Below, piece after piece: positions 36,393-44,542 of a DNA stretch of 64,000 bases. The position numbers were made by a program, and so were the translations under genes. The DNA comes from Vibrio astriarenae (GTDB taxonomy: Bacteria; Pseudomonadota; Gammaproteobacteria; Enterobacterales; Vibrionaceae): positions 1,364,001-1,428,000 of the forward strand of contig NZ_CP047475.1 in the NCBI RefSeq assembly GCF_010587385.1. Reading direction: 5' to 3'. Under the pieces are notes generated by a model. It ran no database searches and was not told where the DNA came from. It worked only from the letters and a program-made list of their open reading frames with translations. How positions within the stretch are numbered: the stretch's first letter is position 1; the number at the start of each line of letters is the position of its first letter.

Positions 36393-37484
36393 ATGGCAGA
36401 TATAAAACTATCAAACGTCAAAAAACGTTTCGGAAAAGTACAGACAATTCATGGTGTTGACCTAGAAATAGACCACGGAGAGTTTGTTGTATTCGTTGGT
36501 CCATCAGGATGTGGTAAGTCAACATTATTACGCTTGATTGCCGGATTAGAGACAATTTCTGACGGTGAAATCTTTATCGATGGCAACATGGTTAATGATG
36601 TAGAGCCAGCTGACCGTGGTATTTCAATGGTTTTCCAATCTTATGCACTATACCCGCATATGACTGTTGAAGAGAACATGGGCTTTGGGCTTAAAATGAA
36701 TGGTGTATCAAAAGATGAAGTGAACCGCCAAGTATTGCTTGCTGCTAAAACACTGCAACTTGAGCCTTTATTGAAGCGCCGTCCAAAAGAGTTATCGGGT
36801 GGTCAGCGTCAGCGTGTAGCGATTGGTCGTGCAATTGTTCGCAATCCAAGTGCGTTTTTGTTTGACGAACCATTGTCGAACTTAGATGCGGAGCTTCGTG
36901 TTGAAATGCGCCTGCAAATTGCGCGTCTTCACCAAGAAATTGACACTACAATGATTTACGTAACGCACGATCAAGTTGAAGCGATGACTTTGGCAGACAA
37001 GATTGTCGTGTTGCGCGACGGACGTATAGAACAAGTCGGCTCGCCGCTTGAACTATATAACAAACCAATCAACATGTTTGTTGCTGGCTTTATTGGATCG
37101 CCAAAAATGAACTTTGTGAACGGTGAGGTGACGGGATCTGATAAGGAATACCTGGATATTCGTCTTGCGGATGAACAAGTGGTCTCAATTCCAATGACTC
37201 AACAGGCGTCAGTGAACGTCGGTGACAAAGTAAAAGTTGGTATCCGTCCTGAACATATTCATGTTGAGGAAGAGAAGGGTAACATCTCTATTCGATTCGC
37301 AAGTGAGGTCGTAGAGCGTTTGGGTAATAGCACCTACTTGTTTGGTCAGTTTGCACAACAAGAAGGGTTTATTGTCCATCACCCTGGTGATAAAGAAGTT
37401 CAGGCGTTTGATAATATCGACTTATATTTTGCTGCGTCAGACTGCCATGTGTTTGATGAAAGCGGGATTTGTATTAGCAACTAG
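36393..37484 (+). CDS. Sugar ABC transporter ATP-binding protein (MalK/UgpC type)
   Basis: The 363-residue ATPase has Walker A GPSGCGKSTLLR, signature LSGGQRQRVAIGRAI, Walker B AFLFDEPLSNLDAEL and His-switch VTHDQVEAM. The C-terminal TOBE/regulatory domain (about 240-363) is typical of CUT1 importers. It is transcribed divergently from its permeases and shares their promoter region. Confidence 0.94.
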   Translation: MADIKLSNVKKRFGKVQTIHGVDLEIDHGEFVVFVGPSGCGKSTLLRLIAGLETISDGEIFIDGNMVNDVEPADRGISMVFQSYALYPHMTVEENMGFGLKMNGVSKDEVNRQVLLAAKTLQLEPLLKRRPKELSGGQRQRVAIGRAIVRNPSAFLFDEPLSNLDAELRVEMRLQIARLHQEIDTTMIYVTHDQVEAMTLADKIVVLRDGRIEQVGSPLELYNKPINMFVAGFIGSPKMNFVNGEVTGSDKEYLDIRLADEQVVSIPMTQQASVNVGDKVKVGIRPEHIHVEEEKGNISIRFASEVVERLGNSTYLFGQFAQQEGFIVHHPGDKEVQAFDNIDLYFAASDCHVFDESGICISN

Positions 37485-37512
37485 TCTTCTTCTAGTAGCC
37501 GCAATAAACTTT

Positions 37513-37544
37513 AAAAAGCCAGTGACAGCGTCACTGGCTTTTTT
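37513..37544 (+). terminator. Intrinsic terminator after ABC ATPase gene
   Basis: Arms AAAAAGCCAGTGAC (37513-37526) and GTCACTGGCTTTTT (37530-37543), with a T run. Confidence 0.9.
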
Positions 37545-37606
37545 GTTGATTATTTTTTGGTGTTAGATATAGGCGGTAACACAGCTTGTGACGTTGAATT
37601 TTGGGC

Positions 37607-37717
37607 AAAAGAAAGCCCTGAGTTATTAGCTCAGGGCAAAATGCAGATAGTACCCCCAATGTACATAACCTGCTACAAAGTTCTCTAACTACTGATATGA
37701 GAACATGTTTCGCTGTC
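37607..37717 (-). ncRNA. Candidate small RNA opposite the ABC ATPase-regulator intergenic region
   Basis: Minus-strand -35 TTGACC (37753-37748) and -10 TATCTT (37730-37725) are spaced 17 bp. Predicted start is near 37717. The transcript of about 111 nt would fold into a GTTCTC/GAGAAC hairpin and a small GTAC/GTAC hairpin with a G-rich loop. A terminator follows: GCCCTGAG (37630-37637 as read on plus) pairs with CTCAGGGC and ends in UUUCUUUU (37614-37607). No credible ORF is present. The -35 lies inside operator TTGGTCAACCAT (37746-37757), so a local UxuR-like regulator could repress it. All of this is inference from sequence; no known sRNA family was recognised. Confidence 0.5.
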
Positions 37718-37745
37718 GAGGTTAAAGATAAACCTTTAATTTGAT

Positions 37746-37789
37746 TTGGTCAACCATAAAGTGGGATAATATTAAAATAGGTTTACCAT
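37746..37789. promoter_or_regulatory. Two UxuR-like operators upstream of regulator 1 and candidate sRNA
   Basis: TTGGTCAACCAT (37746-37757) and TAGGTTTACCAT (37778-37789) are 32 bp apart centre to centre. A weaker copy, CTTGTTGACCAG, lies at 37917-37928 inside the leader of the regulator gene. Suggests autoregulation. Confidence 0.6.
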
Positions 37790-37956
37790 TGTTTGATATT
37801 TGTCTTATTATTACCTCCTAAGTAGGGCTTTTGCTGGTGATGTTCCACTATTTGTGTCATTTTGACCGTATATCAACCGAATAATGAGAAAAATTGGTGC
37901 GTTGATACTGAAACCACTTGTTGACCAGTAGCGATGAATGTAGGGCGATTAAAGTT

Positions 37957-38715
37957 ATGGCAGACCAAGGAAACAATAGAAGAAGATATTTTGATGTAGG
38001 AACACAAATCGAAGAGTTGCTATATTCCGGTGTGTTTAAAGCGGGAGAAAGGCTTCCCTCAGAGAGAGAGCTCAGTGACCGATTTGAGACGAGCAGAGCG
38101 ACCATTCGCGAGGCAATTATCATGCTGGAGCTGAAAGGGTTAGTCGATGTCAAACAAGGCGCTGGTATCTACTTTATTGACTCTCCTGATAAAACCCGTC
38201 ATTCACTCCTAACACCGAAGAGTGATATCGGCCCCTTCGAACTGCTTCAAGCCCGTCAAGTAATAGAGAGTAATATCGCCGCATTTGCCGCTACGCAGAT
38301 AAAGTTTAACGAGCTGCAAGATTTGAAAAGAGTGCTGGCTCAGCAAGAGAGTGAGATCAACGGTGATAGTGCAAAGTTCGAAGAACTAGACCAAAAGTTT
38401 CATCACATGATTGCTGAATCAACTCAAAACCGAGTACTGATTAACCAAGCGACTCAGATGTGGAGTTCGGTTCGAATACAAAACCCGTTGTGGCGAGAGC
38501 TTAATCATAAATACCTGCATGAGTCTGCGCTTAAAACCGCGTGGATAGAAGACCACAAACGTATATTGATTGCATTGCAAAAACGCTCGTCGGAAGAGGC
38601 GAAGATGGCGGTTTGGCATCATATTGAGCACAGTCGACAAGAGTTAATGAAACTCGCAAGCACAGAAGGTTCAACAGCAGAGCTTGATGATCTGTTTTTT
38701 GCTCAAGAGATTTAA
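37957..38715 (+). CDS. FadR-subfamily GntR regulator 1 (UxuR/ExuR-like)
   Basis: The protein (252 residues from ATG 37957) has a GntR winged helix at about 8-75 (ERLPSERELSDRF, TSRATIREAIIMLELKGLV, QGAGIYFIDSP). An all-helical FCD effector domain follows (about 95-230; FELLQARQVIESNIA). The N-terminus closely resembles E. coli UxuR/ExuR, which bind TTGGTNNACCAA-type operators and sense sugar acids. It is followed by an aldehyde dehydrogenase gene. The paralogue at 61727-62485 is about 70% identical by eye. Likely ligand: an agar-derived sugar acid (inference). The in-frame TTG at 37918 is rejected because the extension is absent in the paralogue. Confidence 0.88.
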   Translation: MADQGNNRRRYFDVGTQIEELLYSGVFKAGERLPSERELSDRFETSRATIREAIIMLELKGLVDVKQGAGIYFIDSPDKTRHSLLTPKSDIGPFELLQARQVIESNIAAFAATQIKFNELQDLKRVLAQQESEINGDSAKFEELDQKFHHMIAESTQNRVLINQATQMWSSVRIQNPLWRELNHKYLHESALKTAWIEDHKRILIALQKRSSEEAKMAVWHHIEHSRQELMKLASTEGSTAELDDLFFAQEI

Positions 38716-38797
38716 GGTTTTGAATAGTAAATGAGCGAAGCAGCCTGTTTAGTTGCGACCAATCAACAAAAGTTAGATTTTGCGCACACTAAATTGG

Positions 38798-38847
38798 TTG
38801 GTTGATAGTTAGAATGTGGTAAACCAATTGATATTTTGGCTGCCCAA
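38798..38847. promoter_or_regulatory. Operator cluster upstream of the AldA-like gene
   Basis: TTGGTTGATAGT (38798-38809), GTGGTAAACCAA (38816-38827) and TTGGCTGCCCAA (38836-38847) lie 43-92 bp before the start codon. The last two are 20 bp apart. Confidence 0.55.
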
Positions 38848-38889
38848 TTATAAAGTGGCAGTTATCACTAGTTTAGAGTAGGAACAGCT

Positions 38890-40332
38890 ATGAAACGTTA
38901 CCAAATGTATGTTGATGGCCAATGGATCGATGCCGCGAGCGGCAAGGTAGACCAGGTTATCAATCCATCAACCGAAGAAGTGGTTGCTGAAATTCAAGAC
39001 GGCGACCAGGCAGATGCAGAGCTTGTTGTGAGTGTAGCCAAACGTGCACAAGCCGAGTGGAAGCGTGTTCCCGCTCGTCAACGCGCTGAGTTATTGCGCA
39101 AGTTTGCTCAAGAAATTCGCAACAATCGTGAATACTTAGCTGAGCTATTAGTGAGTGAGCAGGGCAAACTGCACCGTGTGGCATTGGGCGAAGTGGATGT
39201 GGCTGCATCATTTATCGAATACGCATGTGATTGGGCGCGTCAAATGGACGGTGACATTGTTCAGTCTGATAACGAAAACGAGCATATTTGGATTCAGAAA
39301 ATCCCTCGTGGGGTTGTTGTTGCCATCACTGCATGGAACTTCCCATTTGCGCTAGCGGGTCGTAAGATTGGCCCTGCACTGGTTGCTGGTAATGCGATTG
39401 TGGTCAAACCAACATCGGAAACGCCGCTTGCTACGCTAGAGCTTGGTCATATTGCTGAGAAAGTTGGCATTCCTGCCGGTGTCCTCAACATTGTAACAGG
39501 TGGTGGTGCGAGTCTAGGCGGAGCACTCACCGGGCATCGCGATACGAATATGGTGACAATGACGGGTTCGACGCCGGTCGGTCAGCAGATCATTAAGGCT
39601 TCTGCGAATAACATGGCGCATGTGCAGCTTGAACTGGGCGGTAAAGCACCGTTTATTGTGATGGAAGATGCTGACCTAGAGCAAGCTGCAGCAGCGGCAC
39701 TTCACTCTCGTTTTGATAACTGTGGTCAAGTATGTACATGTAATGAGCGCATGTATGTGCACAGCAGCGTTTATGATGAGTTCATGGCTATCTTTATGGA
39801 GAAGGTTCAAGCGATTAAAGTGGGCAACCCTATGGACCCAGAGTCGGATATGGGGCCAAAAGTGAATAAGCGTGAACTTGACCATATGGAAGAGCTGGTG
39901 GCACAAGCATTGAGTGAAGGCGCTAAGCTTCTTCACGGTGGCAAGCGAATCACTGGCGGTGAGTTCGATAAAGGTTTCTGGTTTGAGCCTACGATTCTAG
40001 GTGATGTTCAACAATCAATGACAATCGTACATGAAGAGGCGTTTGGCCCGATTTTACCAGTGATCAAGTTTGATACTTTCGAGGAAGTCATTGGCTACGC
40101 AAATGACAGCGAATATGGCCTTGCGACGATGATCTGTACTCAAAACATGAAATACGTTCACCGTCTAACACATGAGTTAGAGTGTGGTGAGATTTATGTA
40201 AACCGTGGCCACGGAGAGCAGCATCAAGGCTTCCATAATGGCTACAAACTAAGTGGTACTGGCGGTGAAGACGGCAAGTACGGCTTTGAGCAATATCTTG
40301 AGAAGAAGACGTTCTACGTTAACTTCGGTTAA
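38890..40332 (+). CDS. AldA-like aldehyde dehydrogenase, probable 3,6-anhydro-L-galactose dehydrogenase
   Basis: The 480-residue NAD-dependent enzyme aligns well by eye with E. coli lactaldehyde dehydrogenase AldA (MYVDGQWIDA, ITAWNFPFALAGRKIGPAL, MTGSTPVGQ, LELGGKAPFIVMEDADLE, NCGQVCTCNERMY with nucleophile Cys282, MGPKVN, HEEAFGPILPV). Known biology: agar-degrading Vibrio use an aldehyde dehydrogenase to turn 3,6-anhydro-L-galactose into anhydrogalactonate. Position beside GH117 and the shared operators support that role, but L-lactaldehyde or another aldehyde cannot be excluded. SD TAGGAAC before ATG 38890. Confidence 0.8.
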   Translation: MKRYQMYVDGQWIDAASGKVDQVINPSTEEVVAEIQDGDQADAELVVSVAKRAQAEWKRVPARQRAELLRKFAQEIRNNREYLAELLVSEQGKLHRVALGEVDVAASFIEYACDWARQMDGDIVQSDNENEHIWIQKIPRGVVVAITAWNFPFALAGRKIGPALVAGNAIVVKPTSETPLATLELGHIAEKVGIPAGVLNIVTGGGASLGGALTGHRDTNMVTMTGSTPVGQQIIKASANNMAHVQLELGGKAPFIVMEDADLEQAAAAALHSRFDNCGQVCTCNERMYVHSSVYDEFMAIFMEKVQAIKVGNPMDPESDMGPKVNKRELDHMEELVAQALSEGAKLLHGGKRITGGEFDKGFWFEPTILGDVQQSMTIVHEEAFGPILPVIKFDTFEEVIGYANDSEYGLATMICTQNMKYVHRLTHELECGEIYVNRGHGEQHQGFHNGYKLSGTGGEDGKYGFEQYLEKKTFYVNFG

Positions 40333-40362
40333 TCTTCCCTTTGACAAATGTCATATCCTTTT

Positions 40363-40391
40363 GAGGCAAAGTTCACTTTGCCTCTTTTTTT
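40363..40391 (+). terminator. Intrinsic terminator after AldA-like gene
   Basis: Arms GAGGCAAAG (40363-40371) and CTTTGCCTC (40376-40384), followed by seven T residues. Confidence 0.9.
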
Positions 40392-40464
40392 GCGCTTAAA
40401 ACAGGTGAGTAAAAGTAACGGTTGAAACTCTGTGGAAAGAGGCAAGGTGTTGTTCAAGGAAAGT

Positions 40465-40496
40465 TCTGCTCGTAAATCGTGTGATATACGAGCAGA
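40465..40496 (-). terminator. Hairpin after GH2 gene
   Basis: Ten-base arms TCTGCTCGTA (40465-40474) and TACGAGCAGA (40487-40496) beyond the stop of the minus-strand GH2 gene. The tail is ACTTTCC, so it is a moderate terminator candidate. Confidence 0.55.
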
Positions 40497-40513
40497 GTGT
40501 ACCGGTTTATGTT

Positions 40514-42943
40514 TTACAGGAGATGTGTGAGAGTCACTCCATCGGTTGTACTGATAGTCACTTGTCCTTGTTGGTCTGGCCGCCTTTTCACTATCGCGAG
40601 TGCTCTACCTTGATAAGTGGTTATCATCGTGTCTGTATGAGGCGTGATATTGGCTTCGTGTCCATTGTCGCACCCGATCCACTCGCATCCTTCGACATCA
40701 AAGCTCAACTGATGCTCATGGTGGGTGACATCTCGACCTACGCGATCTTTGAGTTGAATGACAAGTTGACGATAGTCTGCTTGCTTATCATCCGTCTCAT
40801 CAGCAACACTGAGTTTTGTGGCAGTTTCTGAAGTGTGGATGGTGTGTTGAGTGACGAGCTCTCCTTGATTAAACCCATGAAGAGTAAGAGCACCATGTTC
40901 AAAGGGGACGACCCAACGAAAAACGCGATCATCCCTGTCGTTAAGCGCAAGTCGTCCAAAACTGAGCCCACTAATGGCGAGTTCGACTTCATCGCAATTA
41001 CTGTACGCTTCGACCACAACCCATTCGTTTTCCATATAGTTCCAATGAGTGTGGCGTTTGTCCCATACCCAAAGCTTTGTTTTCCACGCTTGTGGGTCTT
41101 TTTCAAATGCTGAAAACGCCGTTTTATCGAGAACATAGTCTGTTTCATTCGCTGAGACAGTAAAGCCTCTTACGAACGGCGTGTCATTCCAAAGCGATCG
41201 AAACAGGGCGTAGCTTGGCTTTTCGAAGCCAGCAGCATCGAGCAGACCACTGTCAGTCGTTCGAACCGGCCATTTACCGTGGGATTCACCCATGTAGTTA
41301 ATGCCAGTCCAAAGAAACAACCCAGCGACATGTTCGCGTTCCAATACGGCTTTCCACTCATGCCATTGAGGTAGGTTTTCGTTACCGATGATAGGCAGGT
41401 GAGGGTAGTGCTCGTGGCCATAGTCGTAAACCACGCGTCGGTAACTAAAGCCTATGACGTCTAAAGCGTCTGCATAACCGGATAGATAACTTGCGGATGG
41501 CAAAATGCAGTTGGCTGTGACAGGGCGAGTTGAGTCAAGTTGTTTGACCCATCGAGACAGTTGTTGCGCAGTTTGACCAATATCGGCTCCAATGCTTGGC
41601 AGCTCAGTGAGGTGTTGTTGGATTTGATCAGGGCTATGTGGCGGAAGGCTCCAAAAGTAATTCCCATCCCATTTCGCATCAAAGAATCCGGTAGCCTTTA
41701 CATTACGGGGGTAAGTCCACTCAATTTCGTTACCAATACTCCACATAAAGATACAGGGGTGGTTGATATGTGAACTAAGTGTGTTTTTTAGATCTCGCTC
41801 AGCATCTTGCAGAAAATGTTCTGTATATCCACGACTGATAAAGTCATGGTGCCGTTCATTCATGTTGAGGCGTTTATCTTTGGGGTTGTCCCACTCATCA
41901 AAGAACTCATCTTGGACTAGAAAGCCGAGTTGATCACAAAGGTTAAGTAGACGCTTAGAGGCTGGGTTGTGTGCGATCCGGATTGCATTAACACCGCCGG
42001 CTTTGAGTTTGTTTAAGCGACGAACCCAAATTTCATCAGGTACCGCTGCCCCGACTATGCCACCGTCATGATGAAGGCAAACCCCTTTAATTATTGTTGA
42101 TTCCCCGTTTAAGTAGAAGCCTGACTCGGACTTAAACTCGATACTGCGAAATCCGGTTTGTACTTTTAATTCATCTACCCAGATATCATTAATATAGATT
42201 TTGCTCACGACGCGATAAAGATTCGGAACGTCTGGAGACCAAAGGTGAGGTTGTTTCACTTCAATGGATAGGTTAACTAAAGTACTCGCAGAGGGAGTAA
42301 AGTCAGTGCGGTTTTCATTCACGACTTTAAGTGACTGCAAATCGATGACTTGCGTGACGAGTCGCCCGGTTGCTGAATGCTCTGTTTCTGGTGAACAGAG
42401 AGTAACGGATTGATTAATTGTCCCAAGACGATGGTCAGGTTGTTCTAGTTTTGCCTCGATGATGTTAGACCAAAGAGGAGAATAGTGATCTCCGGTAAGA
42501 ATGAGTTCTACATCTCGATAGATACCTGAGCCTGTGTACCAGCGACTATCAACATAACGACGTCGGTCTACTTTGACCACGATCTCATTGTTGTCATTGA
42601 GGAACGGCGTAACGTCTAGAACGAAGGGAGAGTAGCCATAGTTCTGCTTATGGATTAGATTGCCGTTAAGCATGATCTCTGAGTTATTGTATATTCCATC
42701 AAAATGGATGAAACAACGCTTAAACTTGTTAGAAAGTGGATTGGAAAACGTTTTTTTATACCAACCTACACCCCCAGGTAAGTAGCCAGTCGCGCCATCG
42801 TATTGTTCACTAAATGGCAGCGATATACTCCAATCGTGAGGAAGAGTGATTGGATTCCAGTCATCGGGTTGAGGGTGCTCTTCGTTGAGTTGAAAGAGCC
42901 AGTCGTGGTTAAACAGACAAGTATGTCTAGGGGAAGGGTTCAT
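40514..42943 (-). CDS. GH2 beta-galactosidase, probably acting on agaro-oligosaccharides
   Basis: The 809-residue enzyme starts at ATG 42943 (AAGGAT upstream) and has no signal peptide, so it is cytoplasmic. An N-terminal jelly roll (LPHDWSISLPF, GYLPGGVGWYKKTF) is followed by an Ig-like domain and the TIM barrel (RIAHNPAS, MWSIGNEIEWT with acid/base Glu406, GLFLWTGINYMGE). Then come C-terminal sandwich domains. Known biology: a GH2 agarolytic beta-galactosidase in agar-degrading Vibrio removes the non-reducing-end galactose from odd-numbered agaro-oligosaccharides. Located downstream of GH117 on the same strand, 124 bp apart, probably one operon. Confidence 0.87.
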   Translation of the reverse strand: MNPSPRHTCLFNHDWLFQLNEEHPQPDDWNPITLPHDWSISLPFSEQYDGATGYLPGGVGWYKKTFSNPLSNKFKRCFIHFDGIYNNSEIMLNGNLIHKQNYGYSPFVLDVTPFLNDNNEIVVKVDRRRYVDSRWYTGSGIYRDVELILTGDHYSPLWSNIIEAKLEQPDHRLGTINQSVTLCSPETEHSATGRLVTQVIDLQSLKVVNENRTDFTPSASTLVNLSIEVKQPHLWSPDVPNLYRVVSKIYINDIWVDELKVQTGFRSIEFKSESGFYLNGESTIIKGVCLHHDGGIVGAAVPDEIWVRRLNKLKAGGVNAIRIAHNPASKRLLNLCDQLGFLVQDEFFDEWDNPKDKRLNMNERHHDFISRGYTEHFLQDAERDLKNTLSSHINHPCIFMWSIGNEIEWTYPRNVKATGFFDAKWDGNYFWSLPPHSPDQIQQHLTELPSIGADIGQTAQQLSRWVKQLDSTRPVTANCILPSASYLSGYADALDVIGFSYRRVVYDYGHEHYPHLPIIGNENLPQWHEWKAVLEREHVAGLFLWTGINYMGESHGKWPVRTTDSGLLDAAGFEKPSYALFRSLWNDTPFVRGFTVSANETDYVLDKTAFSAFEKDPQAWKTKLWVWDKRHTHWNYMENEWVVVEAYSNCDEVELAISGLSFGRLALNDRDDRVFRWVVPFEHGALTLHGFNQGELVTQHTIHTSETATKLSVADETDDKQADYRQLVIQLKDRVGRDVTHHEHQLSFDVEGCEWIGCDNGHEANITPHTDTMITTYQGRALAIVKRRPDQQGQVTISTTDGVTLTHLL

Positions 42944-43031
42944 CAAGCTATCCTTAGTTTTAGGTCGATAGGCGACATCACCAGTGACCGGCTGGACAGT
43001 GGAGAGGAGAGCTTGTCACTAGTTTTTGAAA

Positions 43032-43057
43032 GCACTGGCTCAGGGCTGAGCCAGTGC
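43032..43057 (-). terminator. Hairpin between GH117 and GH2 genes
   Basis: Arms GCACTGGCTC (43032-43041) and GAGCCAGTGC (43048-43057), followed on the minus strand by UUUCAAAAA. Partial terminator or mRNA stabiliser. Confidence 0.6.
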
Positions 43058-43067
43058 ACAGTGTCAA

Positions 43068-44150
43068 TTAATTACTATTTTGGAAGGTTCCAGCATCTAA
43101 GATTTGGCGTTTCACTCGATAACGACAGATGTAGTTCCAGTTCCAACTTGGGTCATATTTGTGGCAAACACCCCAGTTTAAGCCTGGTGCTTCGAAGCTG
43201 TCTTCATCTTCGTCTCGGAAGATACCAAGCGCCTCTGGTGCGCCCTTGATGTGAGACATTATTTCGAAGTTGATACCATCTTCCGCCCATTGAATCGTAT
43301 TTTTCTCTGGGCCGTCAGTAGTAATAAGCGAAGCAATACCACCGTTATGATGCCAAACAGCCACTTCATGGCCGGAGTTTGAGATAGGGTTGTATTCAGA
43401 CTTAACGTAAGGCCCAAGAATGTTGTCGGCGATCGCTACGCCATGCTTAATTTCTCGACCTCCCATGTTCATACTCTCTCCCATGGTTTCACCTTTGTAG
43501 TAGAGGTAAAACTTATCATTGAAGAACATGAGACAAGGATCGTGCACCTTGTGACTGTCAAAGCTGCCTTTAGCGCTGACATGGAAACGATTATCTTCAT
43601 CTCCTTCCCACTCGCCATCTTTTTCAGGGCTTAGGATAGGCGCATTAGATTTGGTCCAAGGGCCAAATGGGCTATCAGACCAAGCTAGGGCAATTTCTTC
43701 AAATTGACGATTGGTATAAGGCGATTGAACAGTTTGGTAAACAAGGTAATAAAGTCCTTTGTGTGCCAGAACTTCAGGGGTGAATACCGCTCTGTCATCA
43801 TAAGAGCCTGGTTCACCAGCTTGAATTGCTGGGCCTTGTTCTTTCCAGGTGATGCCATCGGCAGAAGTGGCATGCCATACTTCCGTCTTATCCCATGGGA
43901 AGACTTTGTCCTCTATGTTGCCAGTAAAACCTTTTGTTTCACCTTCTCCTTTTGTATACCAACAGTGATATAAATCATCGACTTGGATAACCGCGGTAGG
44001 ATCTCGACGAATAACGCCTTCCTCATAAGCAAAGTCACCTTTCAATTCTTGTACATCAAATTCAATCAGCCATTCTGGACCACGGCTGTCATAACCGCGT
44101 TCAATAGCACGCAGACTCGCTAAGCTGAGTTTCTTGTTCGATGAATTCAT
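43068..44150 (-). CDS. GH117 alpha-1,3-neoagarooligosaccharide hydrolase
   Basis: The 360-residue five-bladed beta-propeller enzyme has no signal peptide. Family signatures: [23 protein letters not shown] (39-61), [46 protein letters not shown] and [11 protein letters not shown] (His acid candidate). Known function: hydrolysis of neoagarobiose to D-galactose and 3,6-anhydro-L-galactose in the cytoplasm. It is first of the GH117-GH2 pair and divergent from the porin gene. Operator copy AAGGTAAACCAA sits 35 bp upstream. Confidence 0.92.
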   Translation of the reverse strand: MNSSNKKLSLASLRAIERGYDSRGPEWLIEFDVQELKGDFAYEEGVIRRDPTAVIQVDDLYHCWYTKGEGETKGFTGNIEDKVFPWDKTEVWHATSADGITWKEQGPAIQAGEPGSYDDRAVFTPEVLAHKGLYYLVYQTVQSPYTNRQFEEIALAWSDSPFGPWTKSNAPILSPEKDGEWEGDEDNRFHVSAKGSFDSHKVHDPCLMFFNDKFYLYYKGETMGESMNMGGREIKHGVAIADNILGPYVKSEYNPISNSGHEVAVWHHNGGIASLITTDGPEKNTIQWAEDGINFEIMSHIKGAPEALGIFRDEDEDSFEAPGLNWGVCHKYDPSWNWNYICRYRVKRQILDAGTFQNSN

Positions 44151-44542
44151 CAGACGTCTCTCTAATTACTACAAATTTTAAATAAAGGTAAACCAATTTG
44201 GCATTTGTGTCTATTTACTGGTCTGTAAAATCATGACTGTTTGGTAATAAGGTGATGCAAAACACAATTTTAAACATTGATAGCATCAATGTTTCTGTTG
44301 ACCAGGGTTTTCTTTTAAACTACATCTCGCGTTATAAGTGGTTGAATATCAACGAATAATTAGACCTCGATCACTGAAATTGGTAGTTGGAATTTCAAGT
44401 TAGGTTAATCTTTGGTCGCAAATTGTTAAACCTGTCACTGATCATTGGTTTGCCATTTTGTAATAATAGTGACATTGGAGCTTGATTGGTAAACCAGCTT
44501 CATAATTTCAATTACCATCTACTCAATCTTTAAGGAAAAAAG
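44151..44542. promoter_or_regulatory. Divergent GH117/porin promoter with UxuR-like operators and a second palindrome
   Basis: Operators: AAGGTAAACCAA (44185-44196, near GH117), TTGGTTTGCCAT (44445-44456) and TTGGTAAACCAG (44486-44497, near the porin; 41 bp apart). Weaker copies lie at 44241-44252 and 44294-44305. A perfect 10-3-10 inverted repeat (arms AAACATTGAT at 44272-44281 and ATCAATGTTT at 44285-44294) is unrelated to that consensus. GGTGATGCAAAACACA (44251-44266) is a weak CRP-like site. No gene fits in the region. Confidence 0.6.

Noticed and set aside
37607..37717. Spot 42 or another known sRNA as identity of the candidate RNA
   Set aside because: The sequence does not resemble Spot 42 as I recall it, and its synteny is different, so it is treated as unassigned.
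37857..38153. 98-codon minus-strand frame opposite regulator 1
   Set aside because: Antisense to the conserved GntR helix-turn-helix; no SD.
42803..43249. 148-codon plus-strand frame across the GH2 start and GH117 end
   Set aside because: It is antisense to two well supported enzymes and has no coding character of its own.
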